From: Geobacteraceae bacterium
Lineage (GTDB): Bacteria; Desulfobacterota; Desulfuromonadia; Geobacterales; Geobacteraceae
NCBI GenBank assembly: GCA_029975275.1
Contig: JARKPN010000127.1
Span: 1 to 62,136 of the forward strand
Reading direction: 5' to 3'
DNA: 62,136 nt
Position 1 is the first letter of the stretch, and each line of letters begins with the position of its first letter. Both the position numbers and the translations under genes were made by a program. Below the pieces are notes generated by a model, which made no database searches, had not been told where the DNA came from, and worked only from the letters and a program-made list of their open reading frames with translations. Below are positions 20,846 through 30,380 of this stretch, piece after piece.

Positions 20846-22243
20846 ATGAGATCCGCGAGAAACCTTGCTGAGAGGCCGATACAGGATTTCTTCATCTGCG
20901 AGCCGAAGGAGCCGCGACGACACTCCGTCCCGACCGCGCCGGACGGGACCGTTCACCCCGCTCTACGGGAATTCCCCTCGCGGCTGTTCGTGGAGACCAC
21001 CACCCGCTGCAACCTGCGCTGCGCCATGTGCGTCAAGCAGACCAAGGACAGCGGCGTCGTCGACGGCGACCTTGCGCCGGAGACCTTCCAGGCACTGGAG
21101 CCGGCCCTGCCCCACGCCGAGGCGCTGATCCTGAACGGCATCGGCGAGCCGCTGCTCAACCCCCACCTGGAGGGTTTCATCCGCACCGCCAGAAACCTCA
21201 TGCCCCCGGAGGGCTGGGTCGGCTTCCAGACCAACGGCCTGCTGCTGGACGAGGCCCGCGCCCTCTCCCTGGCCGAGGCGGGACTGGACCGGATCTGTCT
21301 CTCCATGGACTCGGTCTGCCCCGACACCCTGAGGAAGATCCGCGAGGGGTGCGAGGTCTGGGACCTGGAAAGGGCGCTCTCGGCCCTGCGAAAGGCCGGG
21401 GAAGGCACCGGATCGTCCCTCAAGGTGGGGCTGGAGTTCGTGCTGATGCGGGAAAACGCCCGCGAGCTGCCGGACGCCGTCCGCTGGGCCGCGGCCAGGG
21501 GGGTGGACTTCTTCATCGTGACCCATCTGCTCCCCTATAACGCTTTCCACGCGGGCAAGGTCGCCTACGACTCCAATACTGACGAGGCCGTGGCCTTCTT
21601 CCGCCCCTGGAAGGAACGGGCCGATCGGGAAGGGATCGATCTGCGCCACTACTTCAAGACCATGTGGAACTATCTGCGCACCCCCGAGGAGCAGCGGATC
21701 GTGGACTTCGTGGCCGAGATGCAGGCCGAGGCCAGCGTCCGGGAGCTGTTCATCAACATGAAGAGCCTGCTGAACCGGGACGAGGCCTGGATTGCGGAGA
21801 TGGAGCGGATCTTCGCCGGGTCGCGGGACGCGGCAACCCAGGCCGGGATCAGGCTGACCCTGCCGGAGGTCACCCCCAAGGGGGACCGGCGCTGCGACTT
21901 CGTGGACCGGGGCGGGGCCTTTGTCTCCTGGGACGGCGGGGTGCACAACTGCTACTTCCTCTGGCACTCCTTCAGCTGCCACTTCTCCGGGCGGAAGAAG
22001 CACGTCAATGCCAGGGTGTTCGGGAGCCTGAGGGAGAAGGGGATACAGGAGATCTGGAACGAGACCGCCTTCCGTTCCTTCAGGGAAGAGGTGCTCCGCC
22101 ACGAGTACCCCTTCTGTTCCAACTGCAACCTGGTACCGTGCGAATACATCTATGCCGAGGAGTTCGAGCAGGACTGCTTCACCAACGCGGTCCCCTGCGG
22201 CGACTGCTTCTGGTGCATGGGGCTGTTCAACTGCCTGCAGTAA
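20846..22243 (+). CDS. Radical SAM/SPASM enzyme with a Cys-rich C-terminus
   Basis: The 465-residue protein has the radical SAM motif CNLRCAMC (Cys55, 59, 62) and the usual GGEP-like and SMD segments (NGIGEPLLNP, ICLSMDSV). The C-terminal auxiliary region carries many Cys (CDFVDRGG, NCYFLWHSFSC, FCSNCNLVPC, CGDCFWCMGLFNC). This resembles Geobacter radical SAM/SPASM proteins predicted to mature metalloenzymes; the partner is not evident here. The ATG at 20846 is eight bases after AAGGAGG; a GTG at 20837 overlaps that site and is rejected. Confidence 0.85.
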   Translation: MRSARNLAERPIQDFFICEPKEPRRHSVPTAPDGTVHPALREFPSRLFVETTTRCNLRCAMCVKQTKDSGVVDGDLAPETFQALEPALPHAEALILNGIGEPLLNPHLEGFIRTARNLMPPEGWVGFQTNGLLLDEARALSLAEAGLDRICLSMDSVCPDTLRKIREGCEVWDLERALSALRKAGEGTGSSLKVGLEFVLMRENARELPDAVRWAAARGVDFFIVTHLLPYNAFHAGKVAYDSNTDEAVAFFRPWKERADREGIDLRHYFKTMWNYLRTPEEQRIVDFVAEMQAEASVRELFINMKSLLNRDEAWIAEMERIFAGSRDAATQAGIRLTLPEVTPKGDRRCDFVDRGGAFVSWDGGVHNCYFLWHSFSCHFSGRKKHVNARVFGSLREKGIQEIWNETAFRSFREEVLRHEYPFCSNCNLVPCEYIYAEEFEQDCFTNAVPCGDCFWCMGLFNCLQ

Positions 22244-22309
22244 AGGCGGGCGCGGGGCGCACGGGAAACCGCTGAACATACAATTGATGACCGGGGCCTG
22301 CCTTCACCC

Positions 22310-22515
22310 TTAGCCAGATTTGATCGTTACCACCAGAAACCGATCGTCCAGGTACCGCTCCAGGCTAGGACTTACATCGTTCCATTCCAGTCCTCCCCGC
22401 CGCCCGGGCGGGGGACCACGACCGTGTCACTTCCCATGGAGTCCGCCAGGAAGGCCAGCTCCATGGCGGAGCGCACAATGCGTACCCTTGGCCTGGGCGA
22501 TCACAAGGATCGCCC
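22310..22515 (-). pseudogene. Decayed gene fragment
   Basis: The 328-bp gap between the radical SAM gene and the aminotransferase holds no intact gene. On the minus strand, pieces in different frames read like one protein tail: VRIVRSAMELAFLADSMGSD, VVVPRPGGGEDWN, then after a two-base shift NDVSPSLERYLDDRFLVVTI and a TAA at 22312-22310. I do not recognise the family. Confidence 0.35.
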
Positions 22516-22571
22516 CTTGCCTGCCCGCTCCCCGAACCTCGTTCCTTGAACCTTTATTCCTGCTCCCGCCT

Positions 22572-23759
22572 TTACAGCCCCGCATCCCTGGCCAGCTTCC
22601 GCCAGGCCGGAAGACTCCGCTCGATCATCCCCTTGTCCACGCAGTAGGCGATGCGGAAATGGCCCGGGGCGCCGAAGCCCGCGCCCGGCACCAGCAGGAT
22701 CCGGTGCTCGAGGGCCAGCTTCACGAACTTGACGTCGTCCGGCAGCGGCGACTTGGGGAACAGGTAGAAGGCCCCGTCCGGCCTGATCATCCTGAACCCC
22801 ATGGCAGTCAGGTTGTCGTACAGCAGGTCGCGCTTTTCCCGGTACTCGCCGATGTCCACCGAGGCCCGCTGCAGCTTGGCCACCAGCCGCTGCATCAGGG
22901 CCGGGGCGTTGACGAATCCCAGCACCCGGTTGGCGAAGACGGCGCCCTGCATGAACAGCCCGACCCCCTCCATGCGCGGGTTGGCGGCCAGGTAGCCGAT
23001 CCGCTCGCCCGGGAGGGCCAGGTCCTTGCTGTGGGAGGTGACGATGACCGAGTTCCGCACGTGGGGGAATACGTTGGGCACCTCCTTGCCGTTATAGCAG
23101 ATGCGGGCGTAGGGCTCGTCCGAGATGAGAAGGATCTGGCGTCCGAGCTCCTTCTCCTTGCGCTCCAGCAGTTGTCCCAGCCTGGCCAGGCCTTCGGCCG
23201 GATAAATGACCCCGGTCGGGTTGTTGGGGGAGCAGATGATGATGGCCCTGGTCTTGGAAGTGACGGCGTTCTCGATGGCGGTCAGGTTGAGCTGAAAGGT
23301 CTCCCGGTCGGTCCAGACCTCCACCGGCACGCCGCCGTGGTTGTCGATGTAGAACTTGTACTCCACGAAGAACGGGGTGAGGACGATCACCTCCTCGCCC
23401 GGATTCAGGATGGTCTTCAGCGCCACGTTCAGGGCGCCGCCGGCCCCGCAGGTCATGACCACGTGGCTCCCCTCCACCTTCAGCCCGGATTTCTCGGCCA
23501 GGACCTCGGCCACGGCCCTTCGGGTCTCGTCGTAGCCCGCGTTGCTCATGTAGCGGTGCATGCCCGGCACCGGGTGCTTCGCCAACTTCCTGAACTCGGC
23601 GCCGAACTCGGGCGGCGGCTCCACGTCCGGGTTGCCCAGGGTGAAATCGAAGACGTTTTCGGCACCGTGGAGGCGGCGCATCTGTTCTCCCTCCTCGAAC
23701 ATCTTGCGGATCCATGATGCGTTTTCGATGAAAGCGGCTATCTTCCTGGCAACGGGCAT
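22572..23759 (-). CDS. PLP-dependent aminotransferase, class I/II
   Basis: The 395-residue fold-type I enzyme has the substrate Arg/PLP regions [31 protein letters not shown] and the Schiff-base lysine Lys245 in [15 protein letters not shown]. The family includes aspartate and aromatic aminotransferases; the substrate is not determinable. It is convergent with the radical SAM gene and divergent from yebC. The ATG at 23759 fits the family N-terminus. Confidence 0.9.
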   Translation of the reverse strand: MPVARKIAAFIENASWIRKMFEEGEQMRRLHGAENVFDFTLGNPDVEPPPEFGAEFRKLAKHPVPGMHRYMSNAGYDETRRAVAEVLAEKSGLKVEGSHVVMTCGAGGALNVALKTILNPGEEVIVLTPFFVEYKFYIDNHGGVPVEVWTDRETFQLNLTAIENAVTSKTRAIIICSPNNPTGVIYPAEGLARLGQLLERKEKELGRQILLISDEPYARICYNGKEVPNVFPHVRNSVIVTSHSKDLALPGERIGYLAANPRMEGVGLFMQGAVFANRVLGFVNAPALMQRLVAKLQRASVDIGEYREKRDLLYDNLTAMGFRMIRPDGAFYLFPKSPLPDDVKFVKLALEHRILLVPGAGFGAPGHFRIAYCVDKGMIERSLPAWRKLARDAGL

Positions 23760-23923
23760 GGCTGACTCCCTTCATCCGCCGCTGTCGGCGGACGGATTTC
23801 TCGACGGTATGAACTGTGTATTCATTTACCACGACAGGAGCGGCAAAGGCAAGGATGGATCCGTTGTCCCCGAGGGGTGCCGGTTCACTGGAAAAGGTGG
23901 ATGTTCTCCACCGATTTTCAGCC

Positions 23924-23953
23924 TTTACAAGCCGCTTTTCCCCATGCTACTAT
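23924..23953 (+). promoter_or_regulatory. Candidate promoter for yebC
   Basis: TTTACA (23924-23929) and TACTAT (23948-23953) are separated by 18 bases and lie 60 bases before the yebC start, in a 250-bp gap that otherwise has no gene. Confidence 0.5.
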
Positions 23954-24012
23954 TTGCCGATTTGGATGCGCCGATAGTCTCAATAGTCTGGATTGAAAGG
24001 AACAGCAGGGAA

Positions 24013-24756
24013 ATGTCAGGTCACAATAAATGGAGCACCATCAAGCACAAAAAAGGGGCGGCCGATGCCAAGCGCGGCAAGATCTTTACCAAGCTGATCA
24101 AGGAGATCACCGTGGCGGCAAAGATCGGCGGGGCTGACCCCGACGGCAACCCGCGCCTGCGGACCGCCATCGACAAGGCCAAGGCCGAGAACATGCCCAA
24201 GGACAACATCGAGCGGGCCATCAAGAAGGGTACCGGCGACATGGAGGGCGTGAACTACGAGGAGACCACCTACGAGGGGTACGGACCCGGTGGCGTGGCG
24301 GTGCTGGTGGAGGTCATGACCGACAACCGTAACCGCACCGTTTCCGACGTGCGCAGCATTTTTACCAAGAACAACGGCAACATGGGTGAGGCCGGCTGCG
24401 TCTCCTGGATGTTCGACAAAAAGGGGCTGCTGGTGTTCTCCAAGGACGTCGATTTCGACAAGCTGTTCGAGGCGGCCCTGGAGGCGGGCGCCGATGACGT
24501 CTCCGACGAGGACGAGCAGATCGAGGTGACCACCGACCCCTCCAGCTTCATGGAGGTGCGCGATGCCCTGGAAAAGGCCGGCTTCAAATCCGAAGCGGCG
24601 GAGATAACCATGATCCCCCAGACCATGGTCAAGCTGGAGGGGAAGCAGGCCGAAAGCATGCTGAAGCTGATGGACCGGCTGGAAGACAACGACGACGTCC
24701 AGAACGTCTACGCGAACTTCGACATCTCCGCCGAGGAGATGGAAAAGCTGATGTAG
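24013..24756 (+). CDS. yebC: YebC/PmpR family regulatory protein
   Basis: The 247-residue protein begins [20 protein letters not shown] and has [31 protein letters not shown] and [10 protein letters not shown], all hallmarks of YebC. The family acts as a DNA-binding regulator and, as shown for some members, helps ribosomes at difficult motifs. It is classically upstream of ruvC, as here. The ATG at 24013 matches the conserved N-terminus; the open frame extends much further upstream but without homology. Confidence 0.96.
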   Translation: MSGHNKWSTIKHKKGAADAKRGKIFTKLIKEITVAAKIGGADPDGNPRLRTAIDKAKAENMPKDNIERAIKKGTGDMEGVNYEETTYEGYGPGGVAVLVEVMTDNRNRTVSDVRSIFTKNNGNMGEAGCVSWMFDKKGLLVFSKDVDFDKLFEAALEAGADDVSDEDEQIEVTTDPSSFMEVRDALEKAGFKSEAAEITMIPQTMVKLEGKQAESMLKLMDRLEDNDDVQNVYANFDISAEEMEKLM

Positions 24757-24763
24757 CGCGAGG

Positions 24764-24794
24764 GGGCGGGCGAGAAACCCGCCCTTCTGGTTTT
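24764..24794 (+). terminator. Terminator after yebC
   Basis: GGGCGGG and CCCGCCC form a perfect 7-bp stem with a 7-base loop, followed by a T-rich tail (TTCTGGTTTT), directly after the yebC stop. Confidence 0.7.
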
Positions 24795-24817
24795 GGGCCG
24801 GCGAGGGCATAAAACCG

Positions 24818-25023
24818 GTTTCCATGCGGAATATGTCGATCCGGGCCGGATTGGAACTTCCCCGAAGCCCCTCGTAATCGGTCGCCGGGCTTCACCGGAT
24901 CAAGGACGGACGTACCGGAACCGGGCCTTTTCCTTTGAGCATGCATAGGGTCCGCACGAGAGGCTCCGTGAAAGCCCCAATCCGGACCTGACAGGCGTTT
25001 TCCAGGAGTCTTCGGATGGAAAC
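24818..25023 (+). repeat. Type A dispersed repeat, copy 1
   Basis: This 206-bp element lies in the yebC-ruvC gap. It begins GTTTCCATGCGG and ends CGGATGGAAAC, an inverted terminal pair. It shares blocks GGAACTTCCCCG, CTCGTAATCGGTC, CGAGAGGCTCC and GTGAAAGCCCC with the copies at 39281-39674 (same orientation) and 46167-46383 (opposite orientation). It contains no ORF. Confidence 0.8.
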
Positions 25024-25065
25024 AAACTGGTTCAATTCAGTCCCGGCAGGCCGTTTGGGGACGTC

Positions 25066-25560
25066 ATGAGAATTCTCGGAATCGATCCGGGTTCGCGCAT
25101 CACCGGTTACGGCGTCATCGTCAAGGAGGGGAACCGGCTGGTCCACGTGGACAACGGCGCCATCTTCACCGACGCGGCCAAGGACTTCCCCCTCCGCCTG
25201 CAGCGGATCTACCGGGGTCTGTCCGAGGTCATCGAGCGCTACCGTCCCGACGTGGCTGCTCTGGAAAACATCTTCTTCGCCAAGAACGTCCAGAGCGCCC
25301 TCAAGCTGGGCCAGGCCCGGGGCGCTGCCATCGTGGCCGCGGTGAACGCCGGCCTGCCGGTCCACGAATACTCGGCCCTGCAGGTGAAGCAGGCGGTGGT
25401 GGGGCACGGCAAGTCGGCGAAGATTCAGGTGCAGCAGATGCTCAAGGTGCTGCTCAACCTGCCGGAGGTGGCCCAGGAGGACGCCTCCGACGCCCTGGCC
25501 GTGGCGGTCTGTCACGCCCATTCCTTTTCCCTGAACGCCCTGAGGAGGCATGCGGGATGA
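25066..25560 (+). CDS. ruvC: Holliday junction resolvase RuvC
   Basis: The 164-residue protein begins [16 protein letters not shown] (first catalytic Asp in GIDPG), has [20 protein letters not shown], and ends with the [14 protein letters not shown] motif carrying the last two acidic residues. It cuts Holliday junctions after RuvAB migration. The stop overlaps the ruvA start (ATGA). Confidence 0.97.
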   Translation: MRILGIDPGSRITGYGVIVKEGNRLVHVDNGAIFTDAAKDFPLRLQRIYRGLSEVIERYRPDVAALENIFFAKNVQSALKLGQARGAAIVAAVNAGLPVHEYSALQVKQAVVGHGKSAKIQVQQMLKVLLNLPEVAQEDASDALAVAVCHAHSFSLNALRRHAG

Positions 25561-26156
25561 TTGCCCTGCTGACCGGAACCATTGCCCACAAGTCGCCGGA
25601 GTTCCTCATCCTGGATGTGAACGGGGTCGGCTACCGGGTGCAGATCCCTTTTTCCACCTACTACGAGCTCCCCGACGCCGGCGCCCGGGTCTCCCTCAAC
25701 ATCTACACCCACGTGAAAGAAGACGCCATCAGCCTGTACGGCTTCCGGACCGCGGCCGAGAAAGACTTCTTCCAGCTCCTCATCTCGGTCTCCGGTATCG
25801 GCCCCAAGCTGGGCAAGGACATCCTTTCCAACGTCCGGGTGGACGAGCTTGCCGGCGCACTGACCCGCGGCGACCTGGCTCGCCTGTCGGCGGTCCCCGG
25901 CATCGGCAAAAAGACCGCGGAGCGGATGGTGCTGGAGTTGAAGGACAAGGTGCTGAAGCTCGGGCTCGCCGCCGCCGCTCCTGAAGGTGAGCTTCCCGCC
26001 GTTCCGGCGGGCGTGGAGGACGACGTGGCCTCGGCCCTGATCAACCTGGGCTACAAGGAGGCCGTGGTGAAAAAGACCCTGGCCGAGCTGCGCATCCCGG
26101 TCGACGCCTCCATGGAGGAGGCCCTGAAGCTGGCGCTGAAGGCGTTGATGAAATAA
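25557..26156 (+). CDS. ruvA: Holliday junction DNA-binding protein RuvA
   Basis: The 199-residue protein has an OB fold start ([18 protein letters not shown]), two helix-hairpin-helix motifs ([35 protein letters not shown]) and a C-terminal RuvB-binding domain after a flexible Ala/Pro linker. It targets RuvB to junctions. It is coupled to ruvC. Confidence 0.97.
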   Translation: MIALLTGTIAHKSPEFLILDVNGVGYRVQIPFSTYYELPDAGARVSLNIYTHVKEDAISLYGFRTAAEKDFFQLLISVSGIGPKLGKDILSNVRVDELAGALTRGDLARLSAVPGIGKKTAERMVLELKDKVLKLGLAAAAPEGELPAVPAGVEDDVASALINLGYKEAVVKKTLAELRIPVDASMEEALKLALKALMK

Positions 26157-26162
26157 GAAGCC

Positions 26163-27179
26163 ATGACCCGAATCATTGAGCCCAGGACAACCGAAGACGA
26201 TTTCCTGTTCGAGACCACCCTCAGGCCCCGCGCCCTGGCCGAGTACGTGGGGCAGGAGAAGGCCAAGGGGAACCTGCAGTTGTTCATCGACGCGGCCCGG
26301 GGCCGGGGTGAAGCCCTGGACCACGTGCTCCTGTGCGGGCCGCCGGGGCTCGGCAAGACCACCCTGGCCAACATCGTCGCGGCCGAGATGGGGGTCAACA
26401 TCAAGTCAACCTCGGGCCCGGTCATCGAGCGGCCCGGCGACCTGGCCGCCATCCTCACCAACCTGGAGCCGCGGGACGTGCTGTTCATCGACGAGATCCA
26501 CCGCCTCTCCCACGTGGTGGAGGAGATCCTCTACCCGGCCATGGAGGACTTCCAGCTGGACATCATCATCGGCCAGGGCCCCAGCGCCCGGACCATCAAG
26601 CTGGACCTGCCGAAGTTCACCCTGGTGGGGGCCACCACCAGGGCCGGGCTGCTGTCCTCCCCGCTTCGGGACCGGTTCGGGGTGGTCTCTCGGCTGGAGT
26701 TCTACACCGACGAGGAACTGGCCGTGATCGTCACCCGCTCCGCCCGCATCTTCGGCATCAGCATCGATCCCGAGGGCGCCATGGAGATGGCCCGCAGGAG
26801 CCGGGGGACCCCACGCGTGGCCAACCGGCTGCTTCGCCGGGTGCGGGACTTCGCCCAGGTGCGGGCCGACGGGGTCATCACCCGCCAGGTGGCCCACGAC
26901 GCCCTGATGCTGCTGGAGATCGACGAGATGGGGTTCGACCCCATGGACCGGCTGATCATGCTCACCATCATCGACAAGTTCTCCGGCGGGCCGGTGGGAC
27001 TCGACACCCTGGCGGCCGCCATCTGCGAAGAGAGCGATACCATCGAGGACGTGTACGAGCCGTATTTGATCCAGAACGGCTTCCTGAACCGCACCCCCCG
27101 GGGCCGCACCGCCACCAGGTCGGCCTACCTCCACTTCGGCAGGACCCTGCCCGAACCGCCCCAGGGAAAGCTCTTCTAG
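26163..27179 (+). CDS. ruvB: Holliday junction branch-migration ATPase RuvB
   Basis: The 338-residue AAA+ motor has [19 protein letters not shown], Walker [12 protein letters not shown], Walker [10 protein letters not shown], sensor GATTRAGLL and a winged-helix C-terminus ending RTPRGRTAT. It is six bases after ruvA, so one operon. Confidence 0.97.
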   Translation: MTRIIEPRTTEDDFLFETTLRPRALAEYVGQEKAKGNLQLFIDAARGRGEALDHVLLCGPPGLGKTTLANIVAAEMGVNIKSTSGPVIERPGDLAAILTNLEPRDVLFIDEIHRLSHVVEEILYPAMEDFQLDIIIGQGPSARTIKLDLPKFTLVGATTRAGLLSSPLRDRFGVVSRLEFYTDEELAVIVTRSARIFGISIDPEGAMEMARRSRGTPRVANRLLRRVRDFAQVRADGVITRQVAHDALMLLEIDEMGFDPMDRLIMLTIIDKFSGGPVGLDTLAAAICEESDTIEDVYEPYLIQNGFLNRTPRGRTATRSAYLHFGRTLPEPPQGKLF

Positions 27180-27181
27180 CC

Positions 27182-27907
27182 ATGCAGCTGGTGTTCGATT
27201 TTCCCGCGATTCCGCGCTATACCTTCGACAACTTCGTGGTCTGCGGCGGCAACCGGGCTGCCTCCGTGTTCGCGCGCAAGCTGGCGGAAGGGGACGGCGC
27301 CGAGAACCTCCTTTATGTCTACGGACCGCCCGGCAGCGGCAAGACCCACCTGCTGGCCGCCGTCGGACACCTGCTTACCGCCGGGAGCGGGGCCTCGGCG
27401 CCCTGCATCTCGTTCCGCCACATCGACGAGATCTACCGCGGCGACTATACCGCTGAACGGGCCTCGCTGCTGGGCGAGCGCTTCGGCGGCGCACCGGCCC
27501 TGCTGATGGACGACATCCACCTGATCCCGGACAACGCAAACCTCCGGGTCGAGGTCTGGCAATTGTTCAACGACTTCTACAACGCCGGCAGGAAGATCAT
27601 GGTCACCGGCCTGGTGCCGCCCAAGGAGCTCCCCCACTTGGACGACCACCTGATCTCCCGCCTGCTCTGGGGTCTGGTGGCCCGGGTGGACATCACCGAC
27701 GACGACTCGCGGGCAATGATCCTGGCCAAGCTGGCCGAGGACCGGCAGGTGCTCCTGCCGGCCGACGTGACCGACCATCTCCTGAAGCACGTGCGGCGGG
27801 ATGTGCCGTCGCTGCGCGACGCCCTGGAGCGGATCAACCGTCATGCCCTGGCCGAGGGGAGGAAGATCACCGTGCGGCTGGCCAGGGAGGCGCTGGGGAG
27901 AGGGTAG
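27182..27907 (+). CDS. DnaA-like AAA+ ATPase (Hda-like)
   Basis: The 241-residue protein has Walker A ([14 protein letters not shown]), Walker B ([10 protein letters not shown]), a sensor region ([11 protein letters not shown]) and the AAA+ lid, like DnaA domain III and Hda, but without the DnaA DNA-binding domain IV. Hda-like proteins stimulate ATP hydrolysis by DnaA; that role here is inferred. The ATG is only two bases after the ruvB stop. Its N-terminus [13 protein letters not shown] resembles the clamp-binding start of Hda (QLxLxF). Confidence 0.85.
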   Translation: MQLVFDFPAIPRYTFDNFVVCGGNRAASVFARKLAEGDGAENLLYVYGPPGSGKTHLLAAVGHLLTAGSGASAPCISFRHIDEIYRGDYTAERASLLGERFGGAPALLMDDIHLIPDNANLRVEVWQLFNDFYNAGRKIMVTGLVPPKELPHLDDHLISRLLWGLVARVDITDDDSRAMILAKLAEDRQVLLPADVTDHLLKHVRRDVPSLRDALERINRHALAEGRKITVRLAREALGRG

Positions 27908-27972
27908 TCATAAGAGGGGAGTGGGGGAGTGATGAAGCAAGCGGAGGGGAAATACTTGAAAAGGAGCGTACC

Positions 27973-28287
27973 ATGTCCGAATTCAAGGATGTGACGGTTG
28001 TAAGGAAGGCCAATATCTACTTCGACGGCAAGGTGACCAGCAGGAGCGTGATCTTTGGAGACGGCTCCCGCAAGACCCTCGGGATCATGCTTCCGGGTGA
28101 GTATACCTTTAACACCGACGCGGCCGAGCTGATGGAGATCCAGGCGGGCGAACTGGAGGTCCTGCTGCCCGGTTCATCCGACTGGAAGCCGGTCAAGGGG
28201 GGCGAATCGTTCGGCGTGCCGGCCAAGTCGGCCTTCACCATGAAGGTGAAGACGGTGACGGACTACTGCTGTTCCTTCATCGTGTAG
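27973..28287 (+). CDS. ppnP: Pyrimidine/purine nucleoside phosphorylase (DUF1255 cupin)
   Basis: The 104-residue single-domain cupin has [36 protein letters not shown] and [16 protein letters not shown], matching the PpnP family, which phosphorolyses several nucleosides. The ATG at 27973 follows AAAAGGAGCGTACC. Confidence 0.92.
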   Translation: MSEFKDVTVVRKANIYFDGKVTSRSVIFGDGSRKTLGIMLPGEYTFNTDAAELMEIQAGELEVLLPGSSDWKPVKGGESFGVPAKSAFTMKVKTVTDYCCSFIV

Positions 28288-28319
28288 TTTCTGTCCGGAA
28301 AGGGTGCTTTTTCGCCCTG

Positions 28320-28430
28320 GCTGTGTCAATCCGCGAGCTTGCTTGTGCGGCGTACTACGTGTACGCCTCCGCGCAACCCCTTGATTTTGTCAGCCTTCGC
28401 TGTCAACTTTTCGGGGAAAAGTTTCTTGCC
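28320..28430 (+). other. Structured intergenic segment before gluQ
   Basis: The 213-bp gap holds several small inverted repeats: CCGCGAGC/GCTTGTGCGG (imperfect, about 28331-28350), GGCGTAC/GTACGCC around TACGT, and the perfect AACTTTTC (28405-28412) / GAAAAGTT (28416-28423). No ORF with a ribosome-binding site is seen. It may be a repeat or an RNA element; no known class is recognised. Confidence 0.35.
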
Positions 28431-28500
28431 AGGACAAAAAATCCCCTCTTTCCAAACCAGAAACCAATAGTTTTCCTTGGCATATTATCTTTGTTTACCA

Positions 28501-29439
28501 ATGGAATGCCCAGCATCCCCAACAACAATCGGCCGCTTCGCCCCGTCACCCACCGGGCCGCTCCACCTGGGCTCGCTGGTGGCGGCTCTGGGGAGCTACC
28601 TGATGGCCAGGCGGGAAGGGGGGCTCTGGCTCCTCCGGGTCGAGGACCTGGACACCCCCCGGGTGGTCCCCGGCATGACCGACGACATCCTCCGCACCCT
28701 GGAAACCCTCGGCTTCCAATGGGACGGCGAGGTCGTCTACCAGAGCCGCCGCACCGGAGTGTACCAAGAGGCCCTGGAGCGGCTGCTGCGGGACGGGGCC
28801 GCCTATCCGTGCGGCTGCTCGCGTGCCGAGATCGCCCGGGCCGCCTCGGCCCCCCACCCGGGCGAGGAGGGACCGGCCTACCCTGGTCTCTGCCGCAACG
28901 GGCTCGCCGCAGGGAAGACCGCCCGCTCCGTCAGGGTGCGGGTGACGGACGAGCCGGTCGTATTCCACGACGGGGTGATGGGGACCTGCGGTACCAACCT
29001 CTCCGCCATCGGCGGGGACTTCGTGGTCAAGCGGGCCGACGGCCCGTTCGCCTATCAACTGGCGGTGGTGGTGGACGACGCCGAATCGGGTGTCAACCAG
29101 ATCGTCCGGGGCGCCGACCTGCTTTGCTCCACCCCGCGCCAGATTCTGCTTCAGCGCCTCCTTGGCTATCCTACGCCTTCGTACTTCCATCTCCCCCTGG
29201 TTACCGGCCCGGCCGGCGCCAAACTCAGCAAGCGGGACAACGCCGTCTCCCTGGCCTCCGGCCGCGACCTGGCAGCGGAAGGCCACCTGCTCCTGTTCGA
29301 CGCGCTCCGTTTCCTCGGCCAGGACCCCCCGCTGTCCCTCATGGGCGCAACCTGCGACGAGATCCTCTCCTGGGCGGTCGGGCATTTTTCGCCCGAGTTC
29401 ATTCCCCGGGAGCCGGGGCCGTTTCAACGGGAGGCGTAG
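28501..29439 (+). CDS. gluQ: Glutamyl-Q tRNA(Asp) synthetase
   Basis: The 312-residue protein has the class I HIGH-like motif (FAPSPTGPLHLGSL), the KMSKS equivalent (KLSKRD), Zn-type Cys residues (YPCGCSRAEI, YPGLC) and no anticodon-binding domain, as in GluQ-RS (YadB). It glutamylates the queuosine of tRNA-Asp. The ATG at 28501 is taken; an earlier start at 28477 lacks homology. There is no clear Shine-Dalgarno. A diverged copy of its last about 60 bp occurs at 32905-32965. Confidence 0.92.
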   Translation: MECPASPTTIGRFAPSPTGPLHLGSLVAALGSYLMARREGGLWLLRVEDLDTPRVVPGMTDDILRTLETLGFQWDGEVVYQSRRTGVYQEALERLLRDGAAYPCGCSRAEIARAASAPHPGEEGPAYPGLCRNGLAAGKTARSVRVRVTDEPVVFHDGVMGTCGTNLSAIGGDFVVKRADGPFAYQLAVVVDDAESGVNQIVRGADLLCSTPRQILLQRLLGYPTPSYFHLPLVTGPAGAKLSKRDNAVSLASGRDLAAEGHLLLFDALRFLGQDPPLSLMGATCDEILSWAVGHFSPEFIPREPGPFQREA

Positions 29440-29699
29440 TTTCTTCCCTGTTAACTTTCGTTCGGTCCACTCCATTTCCTCCTGATTTACATGGCATGGG
29501 CCGCCCTTTCTCGTCGGGCTCCGTTTTGCTTCTTTTCTGTCAGCTTTTCTGTTTCTAAAGTGAGCAGCGTTCTTCGCAAAGACAGAGTCTGGAGCATATA
29601 TCGTCGAAATCTCCTTTGACTTCAACAATTAGCGATAGTATATTTGCTAGCCAAAGATAAAAAAATCTAAATCTGGATGTTGGGCGGTTATCGCTCAAA

Positions 29700-30226
29700 T
29701 TTCGTTTCATAATATTTTGTTATTTCGAGTTCAGTACCCCGAACTTTCAGGTCTTTTCAATCGAGCTTGCGCATCTTCTGTTTGCAGCAGCCTCGGAAGT
29801 CGATGTTGTAGCTAAATTACTCTGCGAAAAAGTGTCGCCGACTGCGCCGCGCGGGAATATCAATGAGTACAAAGCCGTATTACTCCAACATTTCCGGATT
29901 TGCCAACGACCCAAGTATTCGTTCCGCGGTATGGACTGTCATTCTCCCCTTGGTCTAACTGGGCGGGTCAAGCCAACCCTGAATGGTGGCGAAGCTACAA
30001 CAATGTGAAACATGAGCGTGATGCATATTTTCATGAAGCAACACTCAATAACGCGCTAAATGTGCTTGGTGCTTTATTAATTGTCACTTTTCATTTTTAT
30101 GCGCGCGAACTTACCGCAACCATAGGAACTGTGCTCGCACCAAAAGATACAACACGAGAGCTACAACCAGAATCAACACTTATTCGCCTGGATAACAATT
30201 ACTATTACGACACACTTATTGTATGA
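29700..30226 (+). pseudogene. Frameshifted gene of unknown family
   Basis: Two frames read as one protein. The first gives FSTPNFQVFSIELAHLLFAA, then SEVDVVAKLLCEK and NEYKAVLLQHF. After a likely one-base loss near 29894 the second continues PDLPTTQVFVPRYGLSFSPW, NPEWWRSYNNVKHERDAYFH and TLNNALNVLGALLIVTFHFY to a stop at 30226. The composition (helical, NxxKHxR-like YNNVKHERD) suggests a HEPN-like protein. No start codon is clear. It lies in the AT-rich island after gluQ; 29440-29700 itself shows no gene. Confidence 0.6.
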
Positions 30227-30380
30227 GCAAGAACACCAAGCCTAACATTTCGTTCCAAAGAAAAATGGCGGGGTCTTGAAAATGGAAATATAAAGATGGG
30301 TTCCCAACGAGACTAGTAGACCCGGTCGCGATAAACCTGCGGCGGGTCACCGACCGAGCCGTTGAAAGGAGATTCACCAT

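Noticed and set aside
28323-29558. 411-codon open frame overlapping gluQ
   Set aside because: Different frame from gluQ with no family features and an Arg/Pro/Gly-rich composition.
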